Of a DNA stretch of 64,000 nucleotides, positions 32,073-41,030 are shown one piece after another. Origin of the DNA: Burkholderiales bacterium (GTDB lineage Bacteria; Pseudomonadota; Gammaproteobacteria; Burkholderiales; Burkholderiaceae_C); the NCBI GenBank assembly GCA_016223165.1, contig JACRPO010000007.1:802843-866842 (forward strand). The letters run 5' to 3'. Positions within the stretch are counted from its first letter, which is position 1. Each line of letters begins with the position of its first letter. The position numbers were made by a program, and so were the translations under genes. The notes beneath the pieces are model-generated. The model was given only the letters and a program-made list of their open reading frames with translations. It searched no databases and was not told the origin of the DNA.

Positions 32073-34313
32073 ATGGTCCCCGGCCCTTCCATCCTGAATC
32101 CGCGGCGTGCGCCGGCAGCCTCGCTGGCGGCCGTGGCGCGGGCCGCATGGGCCGCCTGGGCCGTATGTGCGGCCGTCTTCGCGCTGCCGGCCGTGGCGGC
32201 CACCTCCGCAGTCGTCAGCACGCCGCAGGTACGCGCGGAACTCGTCGCGCACGCACCTGAAGGCGTCGCGCCCGGCAAGCCGCTGCGCCTGGGCCTGCAG
32301 ATCGATCACCAGCGGCACTGGCATACCTACTGGAAGAACCCGGGCGATTCGGGCCTGCCGACCACGCTGGCCTTCACGCTGCCCGCGGGCTTCGTGGCCG
32401 GCGACATCCGCTGGCCGGCGCCGGTGCGCCTGCCGATCGGCCCGCTGATGAATTTCGGCTACGAGGGCACGCTCCTCCTGCCGGTGCCCGTGCAGGTGCC
32501 GGCCGGCTTCAGCGGCGACTCGCTCACCGTCAAGCTGCGCGCCGACTGGCTCGTGTGCAAGGACGTCTGCATCCCCGAAGGCGGCGACTTCACGCTGCAG
32601 GTGCCGGCGCGCGCGGCCACCGCCGGCCACGCGGCCGCCTTCGCCGCCGCCGATGCGGCGACGCCCGTGCCCGCCGCCGGCGCCGAAGCCCGCGCCGAGC
32701 TGAAGGACGGCGCCCTGCAGGTCCGCATCAGCGGCCTGCCCGCCGCCTGGCACGGTCTCGCGCTGCAGTTCTTCCCGGAGACCGCCGGGGTGCTGAACAA
32801 CGCGGCGCCGATCGCCGGCCGTTGGGATGCCGGCGTGTGGAGCGCCGCCCTGGCGATCGACCCGCAGCGCAGCGCCGGCCCCGCGGTGTTGCCGGCCGTG
32901 CTCACGGCGGCCGGGAAGGCGAGCGGGCTCGAGGTCGGCGTGCAGGTGACGAGCGCGTGGCCGCCGCTCGCGCAGGCGGCGCCGGCGCCGCTGCCCTCGC
33001 TGGGCAACGCCACGGTGAGCAGCGACGCGACGGCGGCACCGGCCGCACCCACGGCGACCCTGGGGCTCGCGATGGCGATGCTTCTGGCGCTGGCCGGCGG
33101 TGTCCTGCTCAACCTCATGCCCTGCGTCTTCCCGGTCCTCTCGCTCAAGGTGGTGGGCTTCGCCCGCCATGCCGAAGACCGCCGCAAGGTGCTCGCCGCA
33201 GGCCTGGCCTACACGGTCGGCGTCGTGGTCTCGTTCGTGGCGCTGGCCGCCCTGCTGCTGGCGCTGCGCGCCGGCGGCGAGCAGATCGGCTGGGGCTTCC
33301 AGCTGCAGTCGCCGGCGGTGGTGGCCACGCTCGCCGTGCTGTTCACGCTCATCGGCCTGAACCTGGCCGGCGTCTTCGAGTTCGGCTCGGTGCTGCCCAG
33401 CAGCGTCGCGGCGGCGCGGGCGCGCCACCCGCTCGTCGACTCCGCCCTCACCGGCGTGCTGGCGGTGGCCGTCGCCTCGCCCTGCACGGCGCCCTTCATG
33501 GCCGCATCGCTCGGCCTCGCCCTGACGCTGCCGGCGCACGAGGCGCTCGCCATCTTCGCCGCGCTCGGCCTCGGCATGGCGCTGCCCTATCTCGCGGCGA
33601 GTGCCTGGCCGCGGCTGGCGCAGGCCCTGCCGCGCCCGGGGCCGTGGATGGCGAGCTTCAAGGCCCTGATGGCTTTCCCGATGTTCGCCACGGTGGTGTG
33701 GCTGACCTGGGTGCTGGGTCACCAGACTTCGATCGACGGCGCGGCGGCGCTGCTCGGCCTGCTCGTGGCCGTCGCTTTCGGTGCCTGGGCCTTGGGCTCG
33801 CCGACGCTCGGCCGCGGCGCACGCCGCGGCTTTGCCGCCGCAGCCATGGTGCTGCTGGCCGCCGCGCTGATGTGGGCCGTGCCTTCGTGGCGGCAGGATG
33901 CGGTGGCGGCCACGCCCGGTGCAGCCGCGGCGGGCACGCCCGGCGCCGGCGGCAAGGAGGGCCGGGAGGCCTGGCAGCCCTGGTCGGCCGAGCGCGTGGC
34001 GCAGGCGCAGGCCGAGGGGCGGCCGGTCTTCGTCGACTTCACCGCGGCCTGGTGCGTCACCTGCCAGTTCAACAAGCGCGCAACGCTCAACCACGCCGAT
34101 GTGCTGAGCGCGTTCGAGCGCAAGCGCGTCGTGCTCCTGCGTGCCGACTGGACGCGGCGCGATGCCACCATCGCCGCCGAGCTGGCGCGCCTGCAGCGCA
34201 GCGGCGTGCCGGTCTACGCGCTCTATTCCCCAGGCTCGGCAGGGCCTCGGCTGCTGAGCGAAATTCTGACCGTCGGCGAACTCACTGCGGCGCTGGCACA
34301 GTTGCCGGGTTAG
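32073..34313 (+). CDS. DsbD/ScsB-type thiol:disulfide transmembrane electron transporter
   Basis: 746-residue inner-membrane protein that carries electrons from cytoplasmic thioredoxin to the periplasm. Signal peptide to about residue 43; an N-terminal periplasmic domain with the cysteine pair LVCKDVCIPEGG; an eight-helix core with the cysteines LMPCVFPVLSLKVVGF and ASPCTAPFMAASLGL; and a C-terminal thioredoxin domain with AAWCVTCQFNKR. The N-terminal domain resembles the ScsB class more than E. coli DsbD. The next gene, a periplasmic thioredoxin-fold protein, is a plausible substrate. Confidence 0.88.
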   Translation: MVPGPSILNPRRAPAASLAAVARAAWAAWAVCAAVFALPAVAATSAVVSTPQVRAELVAHAPEGVAPGKPLRLGLQIDHQRHWHTYWKNPGDSGLPTTLAFTLPAGFVAGDIRWPAPVRLPIGPLMNFGYEGTLLLPVPVQVPAGFSGDSLTVKLRADWLVCKDVCIPEGGDFTLQVPARAATAGHAAAFAAADAATPVPAAGAEARAELKDGALQVRISGLPAAWHGLALQFFPETAGVLNNAAPIAGRWDAGVWSAALAIDPQRSAGPAVLPAVLTAAGKASGLEVGVQVTSAWPPLAQAAPAPLPSLGNATVSSDATAAPAAPTATLGLAMAMLLALAGGVLLNLMPCVFPVLSLKVVGFARHAEDRRKVLAAGLAYTVGVVVSFVALAALLLALRAGGEQIGWGFQLQSPAVVATLAVLFTLIGLNLAGVFEFGSVLPSSVAAARARHPLVDSALTGVLAVAVASPCTAPFMAASLGLALTLPAHEALAIFAALGLGMALPYLAASAWPRLAQALPRPGPWMASFKALMAFPMFATVVWLTWVLGHQTSIDGAAALLGLLVAVAFGAWALGSPTLGRGARRGFAAAAMVLLAAALMWAVPSWRQDAVAATPGAAAAGTPGAGGKEGREAWQPWSAERVAQAQAEGRPVFVDFTAAWCVTCQFNKRATLNHADVLSAFERKRVVLLRADWTRRDATIAAELARLQRSGVPVYALYSPGSAGPRLLSEILTVGELTAALAQLPG

Positions 34314-34360
34314 CCTCGCCCGGCCGGGCCGGCGCGCAGGCCCCAAGACGGAGCTCGAAG

Positions 34361-35002
34361 ATGAAGAACCTGTTCCTCGCTTCCACCTTCTCGCTGGCCG
34401 CGTTGATGGTCGGCGTGGGCGTCAGCTGCTCGGTGCACGCGAGCCCCGCCGTGGCCACCGTGGGCCAGGCGGCACCGCCCTTCAGCGCACGCGATACCGC
34501 CGGACGCACCGTGTCGCTGGCCGACTTCAAGGGCAGGACCGTCGTGCTCGAGTGGGTCAACCCCGGCTGCCCCTACGTGCAGAAGCACTACCGCAGCGCC
34601 AACATGCAAGGCACGCAGCGCGAGGCCGCCGGCAAGGGCGTGGTGTGGCTGAGCATCAACTCCACGGCCAGCGAGCACTCCGACTACCTGGCCCCCGCGG
34701 CGCTCGCCGACTGGATGAAGAGCCAGCAGGCCGCCGCCAGCGCGACGCTGATGGACGCCGACGGCAAGATCGGCCGCGCCTACGGCGCGCGCACGACACC
34801 GCACATGTACGTCATCGACGCCCGCGGCACGCTGGTCTATGCCGGCGCCATCGACAGCAGGGCCACCGCCAGCACCTCCGACATCGCCGGCGCCACGAAC
34901 CACGTCAAGGTGGCGCTCGGCGAAACGCTCGCCGGCAAGCCGGTGAGCGTGGCGCAGACGCGCGCCTACGGCTGCTCGGTCAAGTACCCCTCGGGGGCCT
35001 GA
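34361..35002 (+). CDS. Periplasmic thioredoxin-fold/peroxiredoxin-like protein
   Basis: 213 residues from the ATG at 34361, 47 bases after the transporter. It has a signal peptide (MKNLFLASTFSLAALMVGVGVSCSVHA) and a redoxin domain: ATVGQAAPPFSARDTAGRTVSL, then WVNPGCPYVQKHY with one reactive cysteine (CPYV) instead of a CXXC pair, and TTPHMYVIDARGTLVYAG. This is the AhpC/TSA-like fold of the secreted peroxiredoxin that pairs with ScsB transporters in other proteobacteria. Another cysteine lies near the C-terminus (AYGCSVKYPSGA) and might be the resolving residue. Confidence 0.78.
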   Translation: MKNLFLASTFSLAALMVGVGVSCSVHASPAVATVGQAAPPFSARDTAGRTVSLADFKGRTVVLEWVNPGCPYVQKHYRSANMQGTQREAAGKGVVWLSINSTASEHSDYLAPAALADWMKSQQAAASATLMDADGKIGRAYGARTTPHMYVIDARGTLVYAGAIDSRATASTSDIAGATNHVKVALGETLAGKPVSVAQTRAYGCSVKYPSGA

Positions 35003-35023
35003 GAGGCTGGGGCGCGGCCGCTC

Positions 35024-35184
35024 AGAGCCTGTGAATGAGTCAGCCGCGCCCGAGCGGCGCGCCAGAAGGCGTCGGATCCAGGCGCAAAGCGCAGCCATAT
35101 CGGCTGATATGGCGAGCATTTGCAACGACGAGCCGGCGCCTTCTGGCGTGGCGAGCGGGTGTGGATGACTCGTTCACAGGCTCT
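35024..35184. repeat. 161-bp imperfect palindrome, copy 1
   Basis: A 161-base element that is palindromic along its whole length. The ends are AGAGCCTGTGAATGAGTCA and its near-complement. Inside come a perfect 12-bp pair CGCCAGAAGGCG/CGCCTTCTGGCG and a central CCATATC-GGCT-GATATGG hairpin. A second copy, about 95% identical, lies at 50794-50954. It fills the gap behind the periplasmic redoxin gene and its last base abuts the glpD stop codon. It has no coding capacity and no clear target-site duplication. Confidence 0.9.
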
Positions 35185-36797
35185 TAGGGCACCGTCGCGT
35201 AGCGCGCCGCGAGCTCGACGAACGCTTCCGCGCCGACCGTCTGCCCGAGTTCTTCCGACAGCAGCGCCGCCACCGGCGCCGCCTGCCGCGCCGCTTCGCG
35301 CGCGTCGAGAAAGAGCAGGCGGCAGCGCCGCGCCAGCACGTCCTCGACCGTGCGCGCCATCTCGTGCCGCGCCGCGAAGCGCACCATCGCCTCGCTGAGC
35401 CCGCCCCGGCCTGTTTCGGCGTCGCGCCACAGCCAGTGCGTGGCGCCGGGCAGGCTGCGCAGCAGATCCGCCTCGCTGCCGTAGCCATGTTCGCCTGGCG
35501 GCTCGCCGAGCGGCCGCCCGGGTGCCGCGCCGAGCAGGGGCAGCCGGGTCGTCGCACCCGCGGGCCGGCGCGCCAGCAGGCCGCGCTCCATGGCGCGGTC
35601 GAGCACGTCCTCGGCCATCGCGCGGTAGGTCGTCCACTTGCCGCCGGTCACGGTGACGAGGCCCGAACGGCCGACCACCACCGTGTGTTCGCGCGACAGC
35701 GACTTGGTGTGAGCCCTGCCCTCGCCGCCTTCGGCGTCGTTGCCTTCGTCGCCCGGGGGCTTGACCAGCGGCCGCAGCCCCACCCACACCGAGCGCACGT
35801 CGGTGCGCGTCGGCGCGCGCACCAGGTAACGCGCCGCCTCGCCGAGGATGAAGTCGACCTCGGCGGTGAAGGGCGCGGGCTCCAGCGCGAGGTCGCCACG
35901 CGGCGTGTCGGTGGTGCCGAGGAGCGTCTTGCCGAGCCACGGCACCGCGAAGAGCACGCGGCCGTCGCTCGTCTTGGGCACCATGAGCGCATGCGTGCCG
36001 GGCAGGAAGGCGCGGTCGACGACGAGGTGCACACCCTGGCTCGGCGCCACCATCGGCGCGCGCGCGGGCATGCCGGCGTCGCGGTCCATGTCGCGCACCG
36101 CGTCCACCCAGACGCCGGTGGCGTTGATGACGCAGCGCGCGCCGACATCGAAACGGCGCCCGCTCTCGCCGTCCTGCGCGGCCAGGCCGGTGACCCTGCC
36201 CGCCTCGCGGCGCAGGCCCACGACCGGCATGTGGTTGAGCAGCAGCGCACCGCGCGCGGCGGCGGTGCGCGCCAGGGCCACGGCGAGGCGGGCATCGTCG
36301 AACTGGCCGTCCCAGTAGCGCACGCCGCCGGCGAGGCCTTGCCGCATCACCGTGGGCAGCAACTCGGCGGTGCGGCGCGCCGAGAGCCACTCCGTCGGGC
36401 CGAGCCCGCGCGCCCCGGCCAGCGCGTCGTAGAGCTTCAGGCCGATGCCGTAGAAGGGCTGCTCCCAGCGGCGGTAGGTCGGCACCACGAACGGCAGCCG
36501 CTGCGCGAGGTGCGGCGCGTTCGCGAGCAGCGTGCTGCGCTCGACGAGTGCCTCGCGCACGAGCGCCACGTTGCCCTGGGCGAGATAGCGCACGCCGCCG
36601 TGCACGAGCTTGGTGGCGCGCGAGCTCGTGCCCTTCGCGAAATCTTCGGCTTCCAGCAGCACCACCGAGAAGCCGCGCGCCACGGCATCGAGGGCCACGC
36701 CGAGGCCGGTGGCGCCGCCGCCGATGATGGCGAGGTCCCAGGTCTGCGGCGCCGCGAGGCGAGCCAGCAGCGATGCACGATCGAGCGGCGCGGTCAT
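35184..36797 (-). CDS. glpD: Aerobic glycerol-3-phosphate dehydrogenase
   Basis: FAD-dependent enzyme, 537 residues, that oxidises glycerol 3-phosphate to dihydroxyacetone phosphate at the membrane and feeds electrons to quinone. FAD-binding IIGGGATGLGVALDA is at residues 24-38, then GTSSRATKLVHGGVRYLAQG and the C-terminal GLVTVTGGKWTTYRAMAEDV. No glpF, glpK or glpR is nearby. The TAA stop is formed exactly at the junction with the 161-bp palindrome, so its last codons may differ from relatives. Confidence 0.94.
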   Translation of the reverse strand: MTAPLDRASLLARLAAPQTWDLAIIGGGATGLGVALDAVARGFSVVLLEAEDFAKGTSSRATKLVHGGVRYLAQGNVALVREALVERSTLLANAPHLAQRLPFVVPTYRRWEQPFYGIGLKLYDALAGARGLGPTEWLSARRTAELLPTVMRQGLAGGVRYWDGQFDDARLAVALARTAAARGALLLNHMPVVGLRREAGRVTGLAAQDGESGRRFDVGARCVINATGVWVDAVRDMDRDAGMPARAPMVAPSQGVHLVVDRAFLPGTHALMVPKTSDGRVLFAVPWLGKTLLGTTDTPRGDLALEPAPFTAEVDFILGEAARYLVRAPTRTDVRSVWVGLRPLVKPPGDEGNDAEGGEGRAHTKSLSREHTVVVGRSGLVTVTGGKWTTYRAMAEDVLDRAMERGLLARRPAGATTRLPLLGAAPGRPLGEPPGEHGYGSEADLLRSLPGATHWLWRDAETGRGGLSEAMVRFAARHEMARTVEDVLARRCRLLFLDAREAARQAAPVAALLSEELGQTVGAEAFVELAARYATVP

Positions 36798-36831
36798 CGT
36801 CGGCGTGGCACGTCGTTCATGGCCGACGCAC

Positions 36832-37764
36832 TCACTCGCGTGCGAAGTTGACCGGCAGCCCCGGCACCTCGACGCGCAGCGAGAGCACGGCGCCGGCGAG
36901 CGGCTGCGCCGCCAGCTCCGCGGCGGGCCGCTTCTCGCGCGAGGTGGTGACGAACAGCGTCTTCAGGTCCGCGCCGCCGAAGCAGGGCATGGTCGGGCAG
37001 CGCACCGGCAGCGGCAACTCCTGCAGCACGCGCCCGTCGGGGGCGAGCCGCACGAGCCGCTGGCCCTCGAACATCGCCACCCAGAGCGCGCCTTCGGCAT
37101 CGACCGCGGCGCCATCGGGGCGGCCGCCGTAGACCGCCAGGTCCTGCCCCGCGGCCTTCAACGCGAACTGCGCGAACGGCCGCCGGTTCGACAGCGCGCC
37201 AGCGGTGAGGTCGAAGTCGAAGGCGTCGATGCGGTGGCTCGTCGTGTCGGCCCAGTACAGCGTGCGCGCGTCCGGGCTGAAGGCGAGGCCGTTGCCCACG
37301 GTGGCGTCGCCGGCCATGCGGTCGATGCGCGCCGCGGCATAGCGGTACAGCGCCGCGCGGGCCGCCGTGCGCGGCTCGAACACCGTGCTCACCCAGAAGC
37401 GCCCGAGCGGGTCGGCCTTGCCGTCGTTGAAGCGCTGCTGCGCCGCGTCGTACGGCGGTTCGACGAGGCGCTTGCGCTCGCCGCGCTCGCCGCGCGATGG
37501 GTCGAAGACGAAGAGGCCGTCGCGCATCGCCAGCAGCAGCGCGCCGCCGGGCAGCGGCGCGCAGCAGGCCGGTTCGCTCTCGAACGACCACTGCCGGTGC
37601 GAGCCCGTGGCCGGAACATGACGATGGAGCCGGCGGCCGGGGATGTCGCACCAGTACAGCGCCGCTTCGTCGGGATGCCAGAAGGGCGACTCGCCGAGCA
37701 GCGAAGGCGGGACCGGCAAAGCGGCCCAGGCCGCGCCGGCGGTGCCGGCGGTGCCGGCGGTCAT
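36832..37764 (-). CDS. SMP-30/gluconolactonase-like beta-propeller
   Basis: 310 residues from the ATG at 37764, with GAAGG upstream. The metal ligands of the SMP-30/gluconolactonase family appear in order: Glu25 in LLGESPFWHPD, Asn in VGNGLAFSPD, and Asp in PDGAAVDAEGALWVAMFEG. It probably hydrolyses a sugar lactone. The start is followed by a 9-bp repeat coding for Thr-Ala-Gly. Together with the aldose epimerase upstream on the same strand, it suggests sugar oxidation. It lies 35 bases before glpD. Confidence 0.87.
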   Translation of the reverse strand: MTAGTAGTAGAAWAALPVPPSLLGESPFWHPDEAALYWCDIPGRRLHRHVPATGSHRQWSFESEPACCAPLPGGALLLAMRDGLFVFDPSRGERGERKRLVEPPYDAAQQRFNDGKADPLGRFWVSTVFEPRTAARAALYRYAAARIDRMAGDATVGNGLAFSPDARTLYWADTTSHRIDAFDFDLTAGALSNRRPFAQFALKAAGQDLAVYGGRPDGAAVDAEGALWVAMFEGQRLVRLAPDGRVLQELPLPVRCPTMPCFGGADLKTLFVTTSREKRPAAELAAQPLAGAVLSLRVEVPGLPVNFARE

Positions 37765-37819
37765 AGGAGAACCTTCGCGCTGAAGCGCTCCGGTGTTCGC
37801 CTTGGGGCGGCCCGGCGGC

Positions 37820-38677
37820 TCACGCGGCGCCCACCTCCAGCCGCATCCAGGCCTCGAGCGTGCGGCCCGGTTCCACCGCCGCCAAGCCATGCGCGGCCGG
37901 GTCGGCCATGTGCACGGCGTTGCTCACGTGGCTCACCGGTTCGACGCAGTAGTAAGGCTTGCTCTGCGGCGTGAACACCACCAGGTACGGCAGCGACGAG
38001 GTCAGGCGCAGCGAGAGCTTCTCGTCGCGCAGCCGCGCGGCGCCGCGCCAGCCCTCGAAGCAGTTGTCGAACTCGAGATGGGCGACATCGGCGTCGATGC
38101 CCGGCTGCGCCACGCGGCGCACCGGCAGCCCGGTGGCATCGTTGTCCCAGCGCTCGGCGAGCTCGATGTGCAGGCGGCTGCGCGAGCGCTTCGGGAAGTA
38201 CGGATGCCAGCCGAGGCCCACCGGCTGCACCTGCGCCGCCTGGTTGGTGAAGGTCAGGCGCACCTCGAGAGCCGTGGCGTCGAGCGTGAAGCGCTGGTCG
38301 AGCTCGAAGGCGAAGGGCCAGTGCGCGTCGGCGGCGTGGCGGTAGCGCAGCAGTGCACGCTCCGCCGTGGCCTCCACGACCGACCACGGCCGCTGCCAGG
38401 CCACTCCGTGCACGGAGTGCGGGTTGTCGTCGAAGTTGGCTTCGGTGGTGAATTCGCGCCCCTGCCAGCGGAAGCGCCGGTAGCCCAGGCGGTTGCTGTA
38501 CGGCGCGAGCGGGTAGCAGCCCGAGAGGCGCGAACTCGCCAGCGCCGCCGGCTCGGTGCTGCGCAGGATGGGCAGGCCGGCGCGCCAGAACCCGGCCATG
38601 CAGCCACCGAGGTCGGCGCGCAGCGCAAGGTGCAGGTCGCCGGCGCGCAGCTCGACGGTGGAAGAGGGTTGGGTCAT
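37820..38677 (-). CDS. Aldose 1-epimerase family protein
   Basis: 285-residue galactose-mutarotase-like protein (MTQPSSTVELRAGDLHLAL). Likely active-site residues are seen in YPLAPYSNRLGYRRF (Arg), NPHSVHGVAWQRPW (His), PVGLGWHPYFPK (His) and a Glu near the end. It interconverts sugar anomers. Its stop lies 55 bases before the lactonase-like gene, so the two are probably one transcript. Confidence 0.88.
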   Translation of the reverse strand: MTQPSSTVELRAGDLHLALRADLGGCMAGFWRAGLPILRSTEPAALASSRLSGCYPLAPYSNRLGYRRFRWQGREFTTEANFDDNPHSVHGVAWQRPWSVVEATAERALLRYRHAADAHWPFAFELDQRFTLDATALEVRLTFTNQAAQVQPVGLGWHPYFPKRSRSRLHIELAERWDNDATGLPVRRVAQPGIDADVAHLEFDNCFEGWRGAARLRDEKLSLRLTSSLPYLVVFTPQSKPYYCVEPVSHVSNAVHMADPAAHGLAAVEPGRTLEAWMRLEVGAA

Positions 38678-38796
38678 CGGGGCGTTTGCAGCATCAGGGG
38701 CGTCGGGCGTGTCTCGGCCCCGATGATGCCGCAGCCGCGGGCACCGCCGTCGCCGGCCGGCACGGCGGATGGCGCCCGCCCTTGCCTCGGCGCGCC

Positions 38797-39315
38797 CTAC
38801 CAGCGCGTACCGGGGCTCTCGAGGTCGACCTTCAGGTAGTGCGCGCCCGGGATCGGGTTGTAGTAGTACGGCGGCACCTCGACGAAGCCGAGCGACTCGT
38901 AGAGCCCGCGCGCGGACTCCATGTCGTCCAGCGTGTCCAGCAGCAGCGTCGAATAGCCGGCACGCGCGGCCTGCTCGAGCACCGCCTGCGTCAGTGCGCG
39001 CCCGAGGCCGAAGCCGCGGAAGGCACGCCGCACGTACAGCCGCTTCATCTCGCAGGCGTTGGGGTAGTCGGCATCGGGCAGCGGGCGCAGCGCGCCGCAG
39101 CCCGCGGGCGCGCCGTCGACGAGGGCCAGCAGCAGCACGCCGCCCGGCTCGGCATAGTCGCCCGGCAGCGAGGCGAGCTCCTCGTCGAAGTGCTGGAAGC
39201 ACAGGTCGATGCCGAGCCCCGCCGCGTATTCGCGGAACAGCTCGCGCACCGCCTCCAGCCCGGCCAGCTCGCCGGCGCCGACCGTCACGATCTCGGTGCG
39301 TATGTCTTCGGACAC
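38797..39315 (-). CDS. GNAT-family N-acetyltransferase
   Basis: 172 residues with the acetyl-CoA motif VRRAFRGFGLGRALTQAVLEQA and a C-terminal YESLGFVEVPPYYYNPIPGAHYLKVDL, typical of small GNAT acetyltransferases. The substrate is unknown. The gap behind it (39316-39443) contains short GGGCTCGGTGAT-type repeats. Confidence 0.85.
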   Translation of the reverse strand: MSEDIRTEIVTVGAGELAGLEAVRELFREYAAGLGIDLCFQHFDEELASLPGDYAEPGGVLLLALVDGAPAGCGALRPLPDADYPNACEMKRLYVRRAFRGFGLGRALTQAVLEQAARAGYSTLLLDTLDDMESARGLYESLGFVEVPPYYYNPIPGAHYLKVDLESPGTRW

Positions 39316-39443
39316 GGTGCGCTTGCGCGGTAGGTGGCAGGCTCGGTGATGGGCTCGGTGATGGGCTCGGTGCCGGGCTCGGTGCTGGCTTCAGTGGCGC
39401 TCGATGAGCTCTCTGGTGGCTCTCGGTGGCGTGCCGGGCGCGC

Positions 39444-40223
39444 TCAGCCGCCCTGGCGCATCACCCACAGCGCCAGGCCGGCGGCCGCCACGGCCAGCAG
39501 GAGCGCGAGCCCGCGCGTGCGCAGGTCGTCGCGGCTCGCGGGCACGTCGGCGGGGCCGTCGGCCGGCAGCGCCTTGTCGCCGCTCAGCATCGGCCCGATC
39601 AGGTCGACCTTGCGGCGCAGGCGGTAGAAGACGATGGCGCCGATATGCAGCACGACGAGCGTGATGATGAGTGCCTTGCCGTAGTTCTTGTGCCAGGCCG
39701 TTGCCGCCAGCCCGGTGGCCGTGGCCACGTACTTGTTGAGCGGCCCGACGTTGGCGATCTCGTCGTCGGCGACGAGCCCGGTGCCCACCTGCACGACGAG
39801 GATGGCCAGCATCGCGAAGACCGACGCCGCGCCGAGCGGCGTGTGGCCGATGTCGAGGTGCTCACCCGGCCGGCGCTCGCCACGCAGGTAGCGCAGCAAC
39901 GTGCCGGGTGCATAGACGAAGCTCGCGAAGCGCGACCAGCGCCCGCCGACGAGGCCCCACACGAGCCTGAAGACGAGCAGGGCCAGGGCCAGATGGCCGA
40001 GGCGGAAGTGCCAGGTCATGGCGCCACCGCCGATGCTGCCCGTCACCACCGAGCCGACGATGCTGAGCGCGAGCACCCAGTGGAAGAGCCGCGTCGGCAG
40101 GTCCCACACGCGCACCGAACGGCGCGGGTGCGAGGCGCTGGTCGCGGGCGGCGCCGTGCTCGCCACGCTCGCCGCGCTCGCGGTAGCGGCAGCGGAGGGG
40201 GGGATGTTCACGGGTGCAACCAT
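39444..40223 (-). CDS. Cytochrome b561-type di-heme membrane protein
   Basis: 259 residues from the ATG at 40223 (MVAPVNIPPSAAA). After a hydrophilic, Ala-rich N-terminus come four hydrophobic helices with heme-ligand histidines: VWDLPTRLFHWVLALSIV, MTWHFRLGHLALALLVFRLVWG, NKYVATATGLAATAWHKNYGK and LIITLVVLHIGAIVFYRL, with an extra C-terminal helix. It belongs to the bacterial cytochrome b561 group that passes electrons across the membrane. It is divergent from the cytochrome c' gene, a frequent partner in this order. Confidence 0.88.
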   Translation of the reverse strand: MVAPVNIPPSAAATASAASVASTAPPATSASHPRRSVRVWDLPTRLFHWVLALSIVGSVVTGSIGGGAMTWHFRLGHLALALLVFRLVWGLVGGRWSRFASFVYAPGTLLRYLRGERRPGEHLDIGHTPLGAASVFAMLAILVVQVGTGLVADDEIANVGPLNKYVATATGLAATAWHKNYGKALIITLVVLHIGAIVFYRLRRKVDLIGPMLSGDKALPADGPADVPASRDDLRTRGLALLLAVAAAGLALWVMRQGG

Positions 40224-40378
40224 ACCGCGGCATCGGATCGCTTCGAACGATTGTGGTTCGGGCTCGGGCTTTCCCCAGGGCGCCGATCGGGAATGGCCCT
40301 GCGACGGGTCACGTACACGATCTCGTGCGGGTAGCATCGCGCCCCGCCAAGTCCTGCCCAACCACCGGAGCCCCCCGC

Positions 40379-40837
40379 ATGATGAACCGTTCGTTCCTTG
40401 CCGCTTTGTCCGTCACCGCTGCCGCGGTGTCCCTGCCCGCTGCAGCGCAGTTCCAGAAGCCCGAGGACGCGGTGAAGTACCGCCAGAGCTCGATGTTCGT
40501 GATGGGCAACCACTTCGGCCGCATCGGCGCGATGGTGCAGGGGCGCGTGCCGTACGACGCGGCGGTAGCGGCGGCCAACGCCGAGGTCGTGTCGACGATG
40601 TCGCGGCTGCCGTTCGCCGGCTTCGTCGAAGGCACGGCCAGCACCGACAAGGGCAAGGCGAAGGCCAGCATCTGGACCGACCGCGCGAAGTTCGACGCCG
40701 GCGCCAAGAAGATGCAGGAAGAAGTGGCGAAGCTGCTCGCCGCCGCGAAGACCAACAACCTCGACAACCTCAAGGCCGCCTTCGGCGAGACCGGCAAGAC
40801 CTGCAAGGGCTGCCACGACGACTATCGCAACCAGTGA
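40379..40837 (+). CDS. Cytochrome c'
   Basis: 152 residues with signal peptide MMNRSFLAALSVTAAAVSLPAAAQ. It is a four-helix protein with the heme site CKGCH near the C-terminus (GKTCKGCHDDYRNQ), as in class II cytochromes c'. These bind NO and may protect against nitrosative stress. Two adjacent ATGs at 40379 and 40382 are possible starts. The gene ends 53 bases before the hairpin array. Confidence 0.93.
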   Translation: MMNRSFLAALSVTAAAVSLPAAAQFQKPEDAVKYRQSSMFVMGNHFGRIGAMVQGRVPYDAAVAAANAEVVSTMSRLPFAGFVEGTASTDKGKAKASIWTDRAKFDAGAKKMQEEVAKLLAAAKTNNLDNLKAAFGETGKTCKGCHDDYRNQ

Positions 40838-40890
40838 TGCCCCGATGACGGGCCGGCGCGCCGCGCCGTCTCGTCCTTCGCATGCCTCGT

Positions 40891-41010
40891 GAATGGCCCG
40901 CTTCGGCGGGCTGTCTTGCTGAATGGCCCGCTTCGGCGGGCTGTTTTGCTGAATGGCCCGCTTCGGCGTGCTGTTTTGCTGAATGGCCCGCTTCGGCGGG
41001 CCGTTGCATC
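40891..41010. repeat. Four tandem 30-bp terminator-like hairpins
   Basis: Four head-to-tail 30-base units fill the gap between the convergent cytochrome c' and alaX genes. Each unit contains GCCCGC-TTCG-GCGGGC, a 6-bp stem with a stable TTCG loop. The first three are followed by TGTCTTGCT or TGTTTTGCT, like a rho-independent terminator. Unit 3 has one mismatch (GCGTGC) and unit 4 has lost the T-rich tail. The 10-codon repeats in the ORF track here are side effects. I take the array as a duplicated, bidirectional terminator. Confidence 0.85.
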
Positions 41011-41030
41011 ACGGGCGTGCCACCGTGCGC

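Noticed and set aside
35024-35184. A complete insertion sequence
   Set aside because: At 161 bases it has no room for a transposase and no clear target duplication. At most it is a non-autonomous element.
40891-41010. CRISPR-like array of 30-bp repeats
   Set aside because: The units are directly adjacent with no unique spacers, and each is a terminator hairpin. No cas genes are nearby.
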